Part shown: one piece after another, positions 7,475-15,375 of the stretch
How positions within the stretch are numbered: position 1 is the first letter of the stretch
Layout of the letters: every line of letters starts with the position of its first letter
IMG/VR virus record: IMGVR_UViG_3300023284_000930
Span: 1-40,113 of that record
Length of the DNA: 40,113 nucleotides
Strand: one strand, 5' to 3'
Source of the DNA: a virus
Position numbers and translations under genes: made by a program
The notes under the pieces: model-generated
What the model saw: the letters and a program-made list of their open reading frames with translations, nothing else
What the model was told of the DNA's origin: nothing
Databases searched by the model: none

Positions 7475-9130
7475 TTAAGCAGCACCCTGGAGGAGCGCCG
7501 GATCTGCCTTCGATGCGTCAGCTGCAGCCTTGGCCTGGCCCTTGAGAGCCTCGAGCTGAGCAGCTGCCTGCTCCTTAGTGGCTCGGATCTCTCTGATGGT
7601 CTTCACCTGGTCTTCATTGTTCATGAAGTCCTCTGCCACTCCAGCATTCTCAGCCAGTTTGACGATGGCTTCCTCACTGATCCAGTCCACTGCGGCAGGC
7701 TGGAAGGCAAAGAGAAGCTCTGCCATCTGCAGGAATTCGAGGAAGTTCTTATTCTCCAGAGCTTTCATGGCCAGAGCCAGCTTTGAAGTCAGGTTCACTT
7801 GTGGAGCGATAACATGCTGAGATCCATCTGGGAGGATCCCAATAACGGACTCAGGTGCCTTGGGAAACTTCCCTTGTCTCAACAGGATATTGAATACCCG
7901 GAAGAGCACTGGATTAAATATCTCATGTCGGAGCCGGGCAAAGGTTGGACTGAAATTGATCAGCTTCTCTTCTCTGCGTTCAAGCACTTCAGTGGCAGTC
8001 ATCTGCCTCGTCACATTAGCTAGAGCCTCGAAGAGTTTCACATGGTAGGCTTCATTGATAAATTCTCTCATCACTTCAGCTCTGTCCTTGCCGATGTCAT
8101 ACCGTCCAGCAGTCGCCCATTCCTTAGGTATGGCCGCAGGGTTGTTCGGATCAAAGATGGTCACACCAGCACTCCGGAGATCTACATTCCCTTCCAGGTT
8201 GGACGGGATCAGAAATCTGGGAAATGCTGCGAGCTCGGCCAGAGCGTCCATATACTTCTCCAGGAGGTTGAGTGACCTAGTGATTGGCATGGCCAGGATG
8301 GATGGGCAGTAGCCGTATTCATGTTTTCCCCACCTCATGAACCTGGTCACAGCCACAGGATTCTCATCAAATCCGGAGTTTCTCAAAATCTTCTTGTTCT
8401 GCTTATCGATGTGGACTGAGGCCCATGGCTTCTGGTCTGCTCGCTTAGGTCCGGCCATCACATCAGATCGTGGAGTGATCCGGTGAATCACTGGAAATTT
8501 CCGATTCAGATCCTTGCCACCTTTATTGAAAGCTTCGCGAACAGTCTTTCCGACATTCTCGATGCCATACTTTTTGACGATGTTGCGAGCCGTCATTTCT
8601 GTGGTCTTCACAAATGTATCCACAGCCTTCTCATCATCTTCCTGAATCGAGTAGGTTCCAACTGTTTGGGATGTGAACCTCAAGCCAGTCCTTCGCTTGT
8701 TTTCTTCAGTCATGAGAGCGCCGGTCCCGAAGCCACCTCTGTCGAGAAAGCACTCATGGATCTCAAGGTCCCAGTTAGATTTGTTCAGCTCCCGGATGGA
8801 GATCTCGCCGCACTTTCGATACCAGGCTCGACCATCCTTGCCGATCTGTTCCCGGTGCTCTTCTGGAGCCTCATAGGTAAACCACTTGCCGCTGACCAGG
8901 AAGTCAAATGAGCCAGCTGCCAGTTTCATATTGGCCTGATTGGCTGTGATGTCATGGATGTTCTGAGTCCAGCCAAGGATGTCCGGAGTCTTTTCCTCCA
9001 GGATGTCTGACTTGGAGGGCATGACATATCGACTGATGTCCTGCCAGAGTGTGTCCCAAGTTGCGCGTTCCGCAGTCAGGAAGGCCTCAAGATCGATTGT
9101 CTCTTGAGCGAGTGATGTTGGAGCAGCCAT
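7475..9130 (-). CDS. Portal protein (T7-type head-tail connector)
   Basis: 551 residues, the usual length for the T7 gp8-type connector family. Visible features: N-terminal helix with ERATWDTLWQDISRYVMPSK, the segment AAGSFDFLVSGKWFTYEAPE, a central FMRWGKHEYGYCPSILAMPI typical of the connector wing, LNLLEKYMDALAELAAFP, and a later NVTRQMTATEVLERREEK with FARLRHEIFNPVLFRVF. It would form the dodecameric ring through which TerL pumps DNA, and it receives the tail adaptor. The start has a strong GGAGGAGG. Sits after terminase and before scaffold, as expected. Confidence 0.92.
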   Translation of the reverse strand: MAAPTSLAQETIDLEAFLTAERATWDTLWQDISRYVMPSKSDILEEKTPDILGWTQNIHDITANQANMKLAAGSFDFLVSGKWFTYEAPEEHREQIGKDGRAWYRKCGEISIRELNKSNWDLEIHECFLDRGGFGTGALMTEENKRRTGLRFTSQTVGTYSIQEDDEKAVDTFVKTTEMTARNIVKKYGIENVGKTVREAFNKGGKDLNRKFPVIHRITPRSDVMAGPKRADQKPWASVHIDKQNKKILRNSGFDENPVAVTRFMRWGKHEYGYCPSILAMPITRSLNLLEKYMDALAELAAFPRFLIPSNLEGNVDLRSAGVTIFDPNNPAAIPKEWATAGRYDIGKDRAEVMREFINEAYHVKLFEALANVTRQMTATEVLERREEKLINFSPTFARLRHEIFNPVLFRVFNILLRQGKFPKAPESVIGILPDGSQHVIAPQVNLTSKLALAMKALENKNFLEFLQMAELLFAFQPAAVDWISEEAIVKLAENAGVAEDFMNNEDQVKTIREIRATKEQAAAQLEALKGQAKAAADASKADPALLQGAA

Positions 9131-9132
9131 GA

Positions 9133-9339
9133 TCAGCCTCCTCCGAGTAAAGTTTTCTGCCGGGTCTCAGCTCCACCGGTCTCACCAGCCAGGATGGTTG
9201 CTGCCTGGCCTTTCCTCTTGGCGTTGGCGATGGCCGTGTTGCGCTTCACATTAGTCACCAGAGCCGATGACTCCTTGACTGGTGGTATTGGTTTCGGTGG
9301 TTCTTCTTTCTTTTGGCTGCCGCCTGATGGTCCGCACAT
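9133..9339 (-). CDS. Small Pro/Lys-rich virion-type protein
   Basis: 68 residues: MCGPSGGSQKKEEPPKPIPP start, a basic middle (VKRNTAIANAKRKGQ), then ATILAGETGG and a KTLLGGG end. Short proteins with a Pro-rich N-terminus, a TIL-x-G turn and a KTLLG C-terminus are common just upstream of podophage portal genes and are virion-associated in some phages; I recall this pattern but cannot verify it here. Leader lacks a Shine-Dalgarno sequence. Two bases separate its stop from the portal ATG. Confidence 0.6.
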   Translation of the reverse strand: MCGPSGGSQKKEEPPKPIPPVKESSALVTNVKRNTAIANAKRKGQAATILAGETGGAETRQKTLLGGG

Positions 9340-9351
9340 GATAAGATGGGT

Positions 9352-9708
9352 TTATTTCAGTTGATGAGACAGGAGCTGGTAGTCACCGAGTGTCGGCATC
9401 CCTGCTTTCTTGGCCCAATAGTAAAAGGGTGAGTCAGGCTGGATGGCAATGATCATTTTCTCGCAGCCCCTGGTCTTGTAGTGTAACTGGATCAGCTTCC
9501 AGGCACGGAAGGCAGCCAGTGGATTCCACCTGTCCGGATCCAGCCAGAGGAAGAGCACTGGCATGAACTCGTCGCAGAAAGCTCCAGTTACATAGCCGTC
9601 GTCCATCTTCAGATGGTGGGTGACTGATGGCAGGCTGTGGCCTGATTTTTCGATGAGGCCCAGGAGCATGGCTGAATGAAGGGCGTCGCTTACTGGTTCA
9701 ATGATCAT
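9352..9708 (-). CDS. GNAT-like protein
   Basis: 118 residues resembling the degenerate GNAT fold seen between terminase and portal in several podophages: a helix with SAMLLGLIEKSGH, a strand GYVTGAFCDEFMPVLFLWL, a long helix (AAFRAWKLIQLHYKTRG), strand KMIIAIQP, then FYYWAKKAGMPTLGDYQLL like the closing GNAT strand. A clear acetyl-CoA loop (Q/RxxGxG/A) is missing, so enzymatic activity is doubtful. Overlaps the upstream gene by four bases. Confidence 0.5.
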   Translation of the reverse strand: MIIEPVSDALHSAMLLGLIEKSGHSLPSVTHHLKMDDGYVTGAFCDEFMPVLFLWLDPDRWNPLAAFRAWKLIQLHYKTRGCEKMIIAIQPDSPFYYWAKKAGMPTLGDYQLLSHQLK

Positions 9709-9920
9709 GTCTGATCTCCTTCAGTCTCATCGAACAAACCCATGGCCTCAAACATCTGAGTAAGATCATCCTTATAGGACTTGTCTGTATCGATTTCCAT
9801 CATGCTCAGATCCCAGGTGCCTCTTACGGTTTCCCCATCAGATGAGACCATAAAGACTAGGTAACCAACACCTTCCTTTTGACAGGCTTCAATGAAGTCA
9901 TCGAAATAATCTCTGGTCAC
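9705..9920 (-). CDS. Unknown small acidic protein
   Basis: 71 residues, acidic (DETEGDQT end), with a helix-strand start (YFDDFIEACQKEGVGYLVFMV). Coupled on both sides by four-base overlaps with terminase and the GNAT-like gene. Not recognised. Confidence 0.55.
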   Translation of the reverse strand: MTRDYFDDFIEACQKEGVGYLVFMVSSDGETVRGTWDLSMMEIDTDKSYKDDLTQMFEAMGLFDETEGDQT

Positions 9921-11605
9921 CTCAATACCCGTGGTTTCCTGGTTCTCCTAAAGCTCCGGTCATCGGTATTCCCATGGACTCCGGTGATCACCCTGGTCCT
10001 CTTCTGGATGTTCATCTCTCTCTCCAGTGGTGTGTGTCCTTTGAGCATGCCTCTCTGGTGAGCTTCTGCAAATGTTCTGAGAGCGTCCGCTCCATGTGAG
10101 CATTCATCATGGACTGGCATCTCATCGATTCTGCCACCTGTCTCCTGAATCCGGGTCCGGTATCCTTGAAGCACTGCCAGGCCTGATGGAATGATGACTC
10201 CATCCTCGATCTTCCACTTCTTGGAGCAGTTGGTCTTATGAATCCAGCAACGAGGGAGCAGGCCACGGAGATGACGGATGCCAATCCACTGGTCAGGAGT
10301 GACAGGCACAACCACCAGATTCTTGAGACCAGCCTCCTGGTAGGCCTGCAGCCAGGTGAGGCCAGGTCCAGAATTGTTCTTGGCGTCATGTGGCAGGTAG
10401 TGACCGGATATAAAGCCATACTCATTTTCCCACTCATTAATCTTGGCTGCATAGAACCTGGCTTCCTCACCATTCCAGGAAAAGTAGTTGAGGATCGTGT
10501 ATTCCATCCCGGTGAATTGGATGAGCCAGATGGATGTGAAGTCAGTCTTTCCAAGGTCCCAGAAGGTGTAGAGTGGAGCTTGTGTGTCATGAGCAAAGTC
10601 TCTGACTCGGTTGGCTTTCTTGAGTGCTGTAAGTTGTTTGCCATAGATTGCTCCTTTTACTGCGGCATTCAGTGCCTCTTCAGCTGTGCTCGGATGCTCT
10701 TTGAACATGGCATCCTTCTGAGTCGCCTTCTTCTTCTGATACCAGTGCTTCTGCTCCGGAGCCAGTGGAATGTCCTGCTCCCTCTCCAATTCCAGGAAGT
10801 AGACTTTTTCCTCATCGGACAACATGAGGCCTTGCCTGGTCAGCTGCAGGCTGTTCTTTGGATCCTGCCACCAGGCAAAGAAATGGAATTGCCAGTCCAT
10901 CTTGCTCATATGCTCTCTGGGTGGGCTGGTCATGGCCAAGTCAATCATCTCATAGTTGAGGCCAGCCTGGCCACCTTCATGAGTGGACTCGATGACGATC
11001 TTGCATCCTACGTGAACGGTATTGAAGGCTCCGGCTCGGATCTCTTCTGCTCTGGCCGGGTAGTTGGCTGCGATGGCTCCAAGCTCGGTGATGTGGAGAA
11101 ACTGACAGGTGCCACCACGAAGAGAGGTGCCAGTCCAGATCTTTGAGCCGTTGGTCCAGTTGAACTCATGATCATTCCTCTTGATCTCCACCACGGCTTC
11201 CTTGATGGCAGCTCCAAGCTTGCTGGTATCCACATGGCCTTCGCCAGGATTGTCAGTGTCATCCAGGTGATCATAGGCAAACTTTATCTTGTCCAGCTTC
11301 TTGGTGGCATCCTTGTCTGTTTTATCAACGATTCCGGCTGTCTGGTCCCGGTTGAATAAGCACTGGTCCAGCTGGAGGAGGCCAGTGAACGTGCTGATAC
11401 CATGCTGCCTGCTCTTCAGAACATCGTTGAGCCACCAGATGAGTTTGAAGAAGGCCTCCTGGACCACATTCATGCGGAACTTGATCTTGATCCCATGTAT
11501 GTCCTGGATCCAGTACAGGTTATTGAGCCTCCATCTGACAGACTGGAGCTTGTCACTGATGAGGATCGAGGGATCCTGGCCTTCTTCGAGTTTTGGCTTG
11601 GTCAT
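9917..11605 (-). CDS. terL: Terminase large subunit
   Basis: 562 residues from the ATG at 11605, chosen because it overlaps the upstream stop (ATGA); a longer frame to 11650 would add 15 residues inside the neighbour. The ATPase part has a deviant Walker A, KSRQHGIST (64-72), and a Walker B-type LHITELG with E174. The nuclease part shows FWDLGKTDFTS (D350), HYLPHDAKN, and HDECSHGADALR near the C-terminus, giving the acidic metal-binding set of the RNase H-like fold. It cuts and pumps DNA through the portal into the procapsid. The small subunit candidate is at 13782-14189. Confidence 0.92.
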   Translation of the reverse strand: MTKPKLEEGQDPSILISDKLQSVRWRLNNLYWIQDIHGIKIKFRMNVVQEAFFKLIWWLNDVLKSRQHGISTFTGLLQLDQCLFNRDQTAGIVDKTDKDATKKLDKIKFAYDHLDDTDNPGEGHVDTSKLGAAIKEAVVEIKRNDHEFNWTNGSKIWTGTSLRGGTCQFLHITELGAIAANYPARAEEIRAGAFNTVHVGCKIVIESTHEGGQAGLNYEMIDLAMTSPPREHMSKMDWQFHFFAWWQDPKNSLQLTRQGLMLSDEEKVYFLELEREQDIPLAPEQKHWYQKKKATQKDAMFKEHPSTAEEALNAAVKGAIYGKQLTALKKANRVRDFAHDTQAPLYTFWDLGKTDFTSIWLIQFTGMEYTILNYFSWNGEEARFYAAKINEWENEYGFISGHYLPHDAKNNSGPGLTWLQAYQEAGLKNLVVVPVTPDQWIGIRHLRGLLPRCWIHKTNCSKKWKIEDGVIIPSGLAVLQGYRTRIQETGGRIDEMPVHDECSHGADALRTFAEAHQRGMLKGHTPLEREMNIQKRTRVITGVHGNTDDRSFRRTRKPRVLR

Positions 11606-11910
11606 CCTTCTTGGCCTGGTCCGGCACTGTAGTGATTGTCTGTGAGCCACTTCACTTTTCGCTGAAGTTCGTCCAGTTGCTCTGACTGGATACCTTCCAG
11701 CTTGGCCTTCAGGTTCTCATCGACTAAGTGGCCAATGTAGACGGTGAGTGCCTTCATGAAGTCAGCTCCAGGATCCCAGCTGATCCCAGCTCCTAAGGCC
11801 TGCTCCTTGAGCTCTGTGAGCCTGAGCCTGTGAGCTCTGTTGGTCAGGTCTCCCTGGTTGGATAGTCGCTGCAGAGTCATCAGCTCTGCCTTGTCGCGTC
11901 CGTCCATCAT
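11602..11910 (-). CDS. Unknown helical protein before terminase
   Basis: 102 residues, mainly helical: an N-terminal basic/polar helix (RLSNQGDLTNRAHRLRLTELKEQ), a loop with GISWDPGADFMKALT and a C-terminal helix (KAKLEGIQSEQLDELQRKV). Begins with two adjacent ATG codons overlapping the previous stop and ends overlapping terL. Its position next to terL would suit a packaging accessory, but the better small-terminase candidate lies further upstream. Confidence 0.55.
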   Translation of the reverse strand: MMDGRDKAELMTLQRLSNQGDLTNRAHRLRLTELKEQALGAGISWDPGADFMKALTVYIGHLVDENLKAKLEGIQSEQLDELQRKVKWLTDNHYSAGPGQEG

Positions 11911-12224
11911 GGCATGTCCTCCTTCCTTGGATCCAGGTGATCATTTTGTATGATATGGATCAGTGAATCTATATCAATGATGCCATCTGGCCGGATTTTC
12001 TTAGCTGTTCTTATTATCCTATCCCATATCCGCCTGTTGGCCTGAGGTATTCCTTGAAGGACCAGGTTCTTCTTGATCAGGTCTGTCTGGAGCTCAGTGG
12101 CCACCTTCTCCAGAGCCTTGATTTTGATGGATTGTCCGGCATTTACAAAACACCAGCTCTCCTTCTGCTCCTCCAAGGATTTCACCTGGGTGTTCAGCTC
12201 TTCGATGCGAAAGGACTCGTTCAT
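11907..12224 (-). CDS. Unknown coiled-coil protein
   Basis: 105 residues. The first 55 form a coiled coil (RIEELNTQVKSLEEQKESW; IKALEKVATELQTDLIKKN), followed by IIRTAKKIRPDGIIDIDSL and a polar end. Overlaps its neighbours by four bases. No enzymatic motif. Confidence 0.55.
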   Translation of the reverse strand: MNESFRIEELNTQVKSLEEQKESWCFVNAGQSIKIKALEKVATELQTDLIKKNLVLQGIPQANRRIWDRIIRTAKKIRPDGIIDIDSLIHIIQNDHLDPRKEDMP

Positions 12225-12856
12225 GGCTGCTCTCCTTTCCCTAGATACTCCAGGATGTCATCCAGGAGGATGGCGGTCTTGCCATTGTGCATCTGGGAGA
12301 TGAACTTGAAAGGCCTGTGTTGATCGATCTTAAGCCTGAGTTCTCCCATCTCAGCCTCTCGTTTATTCCATTCTTCATCATACCTTAATTTGTTCGAATC
12401 CTGAGCCTTAATGGTCTCTTCCAGGCGCTTGATCAGCTTGCCTTGCTCCCTGGTGATCTTCATCTGTGTCTCCAGCTTAGCAGAAGTATCATGGATGGTC
12501 ACAGCCTGAGACAGGATCCGGTCAGCAAGCTCATTGATCCTGTCATCCTTCTCCTGGATCACGATGCCAGCCCCGAGAGCAGTGTTCTGTCTCTGAGTAT
12601 TCTCCAAGGTTGTCAGTAGACTGTCTCTCTCCACGGTCAGGTCTTTGAGCCTTCCCTGAAGATGGGTGACGTTTCCATATTGATCCTGCAGCTGATCCTC
12701 CAGGTCACGGTTCTTACTTATCACTGAGTTAGGCTCGAACTGCCTCAGGTAGGTGTCAGTCACCTCCTGGAGCTGATCAAGCATCTTACCAATAGGCATT
12801 TGAGTGCGTATAGGGTTGTCGAATTTCTCTTCCCAGATCTGTTTAGGTGTCTTCAT
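12221..12856 (-). CDS. Long coiled-coil protein
   Basis: 211 residues, heptad-rich from about 45 to 170 (LEDQLQDQYGNVTHLQGRL; ITREQGKLIKRLEETIKAQ). The last 30 residues form a compact end with FKFISQMHNGKTAILLDD. Part of the same overlapping operon. Could be a chaperone or a small assembly factor; nothing decides between them. Confidence 0.6.
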   Translation of the reverse strand: MKTPKQIWEEKFDNPIRTQMPIGKMLDQLQEVTDTYLRQFEPNSVISKNRDLEDQLQDQYGNVTHLQGRLKDLTVERDSLLTTLENTQRQNTALGAGIVIQEKDDRINELADRILSQAVTIHDTSAKLETQMKITREQGKLIKRLEETIKAQDSNKLRYDEEWNKREAEMGELRLKIDQHRPFKFISQMHNGKTAILLDDILEYLGKGEQP

Positions 12857-13089
12857 GATCCACCTCCTTGGTTGAACATACTGAAGTTTCCGTTGAGTGC
12901 ATCCTGCAGAGCTTTGGTCCAGGATTCGGTGAATGACTTCCAGGCCTCATGTGAGGTCTCATAGCCGAACTCCATTGGCATGGTGTAGTTCCGATTAAAT
13001 TGTCTCTCCTTGAGGGTTCCGGTGATCTTGAAGCCACCATGCTTCATCTTCTCGAATGCGACATTTAAAGTAAATTGCTCGTCCATCAC
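12853..13089 (-). CDS. Unknown small protein
   Basis: 78 residues. Beta-like N-terminus (MMDEQFTLNVAFEKMKHGGF; KITGTLKERQFNRNYTMP), then MEFGYETSHEAWKSFTESW and a helix (TKALQDALNGNFSMF). Four-base overlaps on both sides. Not recognised. Confidence 0.55.
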   Translation of the reverse strand: MMDEQFTLNVAFEKMKHGGFKITGTLKERQFNRNYTMPMEFGYETSHEAWKSFTESWTKALQDALNGNFSMFNQGGGS

Positions 13090-13523
13090 CTGCCTCCTTC
13101 CAGTTCATCAGCCAGCCTGATCAGGTGGCTGCCAAGGGTCCGGGCCATCTCGGTGGAGCAGGTAAACTTCTGACCCTTGGACTTCTTCAGATACCTGGTT
13201 TTCCCATCGATCACAGAGGCCTCCTTGTCCTTGAGCATGACCTCGGTGCCGATCTCGATGCATCCCACCTTCTTGTTGATCCAGAGATTCTTGGCCGGCG
13301 CATACTTCTTCAGCGTGTCGTCTGCCACCACCTGGATCTCGTTGGGTTGGTTGGTTGGTTGCTCCAGCGCCAGGAGGTTGATCATGTGCTTCTGCATGGC
13401 CTCTCCTAAGAAGTCCTCCATAACACACAGCAAGTTCCTGGCTCCTTTATTGTCTTTCAGATTCTCACCCGGAACCAGGTGGATCCCGTAGTGCTTTCGT
13501 AATAGTGATTCTTGCTCGCTCAT
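13086..13523 (-). CDS. Unknown protein
   Basis: 145 residues, basic C-terminus. Opens with MSEQESLLRKHYGIHLVPGE; a middle helix MEDFLGEAMQKHMINLLALE; then a strand-rich part, KVGCIEIGTEVMLKDKEASV. Coupled by overlaps to genes on both sides. No family recognised. Confidence 0.55.
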   Translation of the reverse strand: MSEQESLLRKHYGIHLVPGENLKDNKGARNLLCVMEDFLGEAMQKHMINLLALEQPTNQPNEIQVVADDTLKKYAPAKNLWINKKVGCIEIGTEVMLKDKEASVIDGKTRYLKKSKGQKFTCSTEMARTLGSHLIRLADELEGGR

Positions 13524-13729
13524 AGTGATTCTCGTTTTGGATCTGCTACTGTTATTGTCAGTTGTTTTTTAAGAGGCCTGTGGTGACTGTTACCTGCAGC
13601 CCATTCCACTATCTCACTGATTGCAGTGTCCATACTGAAGATCGCTGTGTCCTTCCACATTTCACCTACAGCCTCATTGCCTGCACTCATTTCTTTTATA
13701 GCCACTATGACTGGTTTTTTATTATTCAT
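13520..13729 (-). CDS. Unknown small protein
   Basis: 69 residues. Starts MNNKKPVIVAIKEMSAGNE and ends KKQLTITVADPKRESL. The segment AVGEMWKDTAIFSMDTAISE looks like a helical pair. First gene after a 52-base gap behind the small terminase; the leader has no Shine-Dalgarno sequence. Function unknown. Confidence 0.5.
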   Translation of the reverse strand: MNNKKPVIVAIKEMSAGNEAVGEMWKDTAIFSMDTAISEIVEWAAGNSHHRPLKKQLTITVADPKRESL

Positions 13730-13781
13730 CTTATCATTGGGTTATTGGTTATACCAGGCAGCTGGCCCGGCAGTCAGAAAT

Positions 13782-14189
13782 TCATTCAGGAAGGCCTGTG
13801 GTTGGCTTCAGTCCCTGGAGGATACCGTTCAGCGTGATCTCTCCTTCGATGCGGATAGGTTTGTTGTCACCGGTCATGTCATTGTCAGCCTTAATCGCCT
13901 GGATCCGGTCAGTGTCTCTCTCTGAGGCAGTCATGATTCTGTACAGCTCCTGGCGCTTTCTGTGCCTGTTGGCAATGGTTTCTGAGGCATCTGCAGTCAG
14001 TAGAAAGTCGATATATCGCCTTACCTCTATTTTCTTTTGAAGTAAACTTCCCTGCCTTTCTGGATACTTCTGTTTGCCTGGATATGCCATCCTGTAGGCA
14101 GCCGCTCCTTTCATTCCATCTGCGATCCCGTGAGCAAAGCGTATTTGCCTGGCATTCAGTTTGGCTCTGAGTTGGTCGGCCTTATCCAT
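13782..14189 (-). CDS. terS: Terminase small subunit (candidate)
   Basis: 135 residues with the small-terminase pattern: LNARQIRFAHGIADGMKGAA (N-terminal DNA-binding helices), AYRMAYPGKQKYPERQGSLL, then KKIEVRRYIDFLL as the third helix, and a C-terminal DRIQAIKADNDMTGDNKP followed by a strand (IRIEGEITL). In known phages this protein recognises the packaging site and stimulates TerL. It is upstream of terL but separated from it by six genes, which is unusual but fits a single late operon. Start ATG 14189 overlaps the preceding gene by eight bases. Confidence 0.8.
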   Translation of the reverse strand: MDKADQLRAKLNARQIRFAHGIADGMKGAAAYRMAYPGKQKYPERQGSLLQKKIEVRRYIDFLLTADASETIANRHRKRQELYRIMTASERDTDRIQAIKADNDMTGDNKPIRIEGEITLNGILQGLKPTTGLPE

Positions 14190-14733
14190 TTCCGATCTTT
14201 ATGGTTTCGAAATTGGGCTGCAGCATCTCACTGCATTTGATGACATTCCCTTTGGCTGGTTCAAATGAGCACACTCTTCCCTCCCAATACGCTGAGTCCA
14301 CCAGCTCCATGTCATTGAGGTTAATGTGGTTGCTCCGGCCATAGCAGGCAGTGTCCAGAAAAATGTCATGCATATCATGGGTGATGGTCTCTCCGGCGAT
14401 GAGGAGAGTGGTCTCCTCCTTAAGGATCTTCCCTTTTTGGTTGGATATTTCTTCAGATACCCAGTCTTCTTTCGTCATCCAATCTTCAGGTGAATCCTGT
14501 AGGTCATCAAATTGCTCCTTTGAAACCAACACGTATCTGGGACCATTGATGGCAGCTTTTTCAAAGATGGCCTTGGCCTTCATGATTTTCTCCATGGTGA
14601 GCCCGGATGTGGACGGTATAGCTCCTGCCCATTGTAGGACGACAGGTTTACTGACTGGAGCAGTGGTGGCTGCTTTGATGGCAGCTGGTAGAAATGGGAT
14701 GCAGGCCAGGAAGCCTCTGCGTGATAGGTTCAT
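14182..14733 (-). CDS. Tat-leader protein with capsid-like segment
   Basis: 183 residues. The N-terminus reads MNLSRRGFLACIPFLPAAIK: an SRRxFL twin-arginine motif followed by a short hydrophobic stretch and an Ala-rich cleavage-like region near 20-25. Residues 38-80 resemble residues 155-197 of the phage's own capsid protein: STSGLTMEKIMKAKAIF against NSGLTLAKLLKTKQIL, and RYVLVSKEQFDDLQD against RFIVVAAQQIFDLLND. The rest (with THDMHDIFLDTACYG) is not recognised. It may be exported or membrane-held. Capsid kinship is inferred from visual alignment only. Confidence 0.6.
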   Translation of the reverse strand: MNLSRRGFLACIPFLPAAIKAATTAPVSKPVVLQWAGAIPSTSGLTMEKIMKAKAIFEKAAINGPRYVLVSKEQFDDLQDSPEDWMTKEDWVSEEISNQKGKILKEETTLLIAGETITHDMHDIFLDTACYGRSNHINLNDMELVDSAYWEGRVCSFEPAKGNVIKCSEMLQPNFETIKIGNG

Positions 14734-14927
14734 AGCTTTACCTCTTTCCAGTTGTCCTTGTGCTCATTCCAGTCTTCCAGTGATTGAGTGACTGGTGGAG
14801 TGGATGGATTTGCCAAAAAGTAGACCTGGTCCCCAATGATGGCATACCTGTCTCTTGTTGGCAGTGGCAGCTTGTCCAGGATGTTACCGGCTGCCATGAG
14901 TTTCTTTTCCTGATCTGAGAAGCTCAT
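14730..14927 (-). CDS. Unknown small soluble protein
   Basis: 65 residues from ATG 14927, chosen because it overlaps the upstream stop (ATGA); a longer frame to 14972 is possible but would lie inside the neighbour. Content: FSDQEKKLMAAGNILDKLP, then a strand pair (RDRYAIIGDQVYFLANP) and a Trp/Lys-rich end with LEDWNEHKDNWKEV. Overlaps the Tat-leader gene start. No family recognised. Confidence 0.55.
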   Translation of the reverse strand: MSFSDQEKKLMAAGNILDKLPLPTRDRYAIIGDQVYFLANPSTPPVTQSLEDWNEHKDNWKEVKL

Positions 14928-15154
14928 GACTTGAGTTGTTTGTGGATCCTGGATTCTACCTGTTGTAGCCATTGCTCAGCCACCAGGTCCATCTGGCAGG
15001 TAGGTTGAAGGCTGAACCATTGTTTTTCATTCTCGATGATTTTTGTGGCCGTCATTCGAGGAGGCTCATTGGGTGAGTCCTCCAGAGCTTTGGTGATGAA
15101 CGGAGACACAGCTGGCAGGACCACCAGGCCCTTTATGAATGTTGATCTTTTCAT
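14924..15154 (-). CDS. Small exported or membrane-anchored protein
   Basis: 76 residues. N-terminus MKRSTFIKGLVVLPAVSPF is a signal-peptide-like segment, with a KRSTFIK core similar to a weakened twin-arginine motif, followed by ITKALEDSP as possible cleavage region. The mature part is polar and helical (MDLVAEQWLQQVESRIHKQL). Four-base overlaps on both sides. Second leader-bearing protein within 500 bases. Function unknown. Confidence 0.5.
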   Translation of the reverse strand: MKRSTFIKGLVVLPAVSPFITKALEDSPNEPPRMTATKIIENEKQWFSLQPTCQMDLVAEQWLQQVESRIHKQLKS

Positions 15155-15375
15155 GATAATTGTTCTATGAGATTTTCCACTGCCCTGTTGTGTTGCTGTT
15201 TGGATTCTTCCAAATCTGAGGTGAATAATTCTCTCTCTTCTTGTCCCTTTGGATTGAAAACTAATGTCTCAAATCCTGATCCATTGCATAGAAGGACAGT
15301 CGATACTATCCAACCCTTAAATTCTGTTCCTCTAATACTTCTTGAATGAGCTTCTCCAAGTTCAGTTTGTTTCAC
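15151..15375 (-). CDS. Unknown small protein (GTG start favoured)
   Basis: 74 residues if it starts at GTG 15375, which overlaps the upstream stop (GTGA), with a GGAAGG 12 bases upstream; an ATG at 15396 would add seven residues inside the neighbour. Content: a strand segment (EFKGWIVSTVLLCNGSGFET), LVFNPKGQEEREL and a polar helix at the C-terminus (EESKQQHNRAVENLIEQL). Not recognised. Confidence 0.5.
   Translation of the reverse strand: MKQTELGEAHSRSIRGTEFKGWIVSTVLLCNGSGFETLVFNPKGQEERELFTSDLEESKQQHNRAVENLIEQLS

Noticed and set aside
10238-11146. Long plus-strand frame of 302 codons
   Set aside because: It lies entirely antisense to the large terminase, which has clear motifs, and its composition is what a shadow of that gene would give. 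No Shine-Dalgarno sequence or coupled neighbour.
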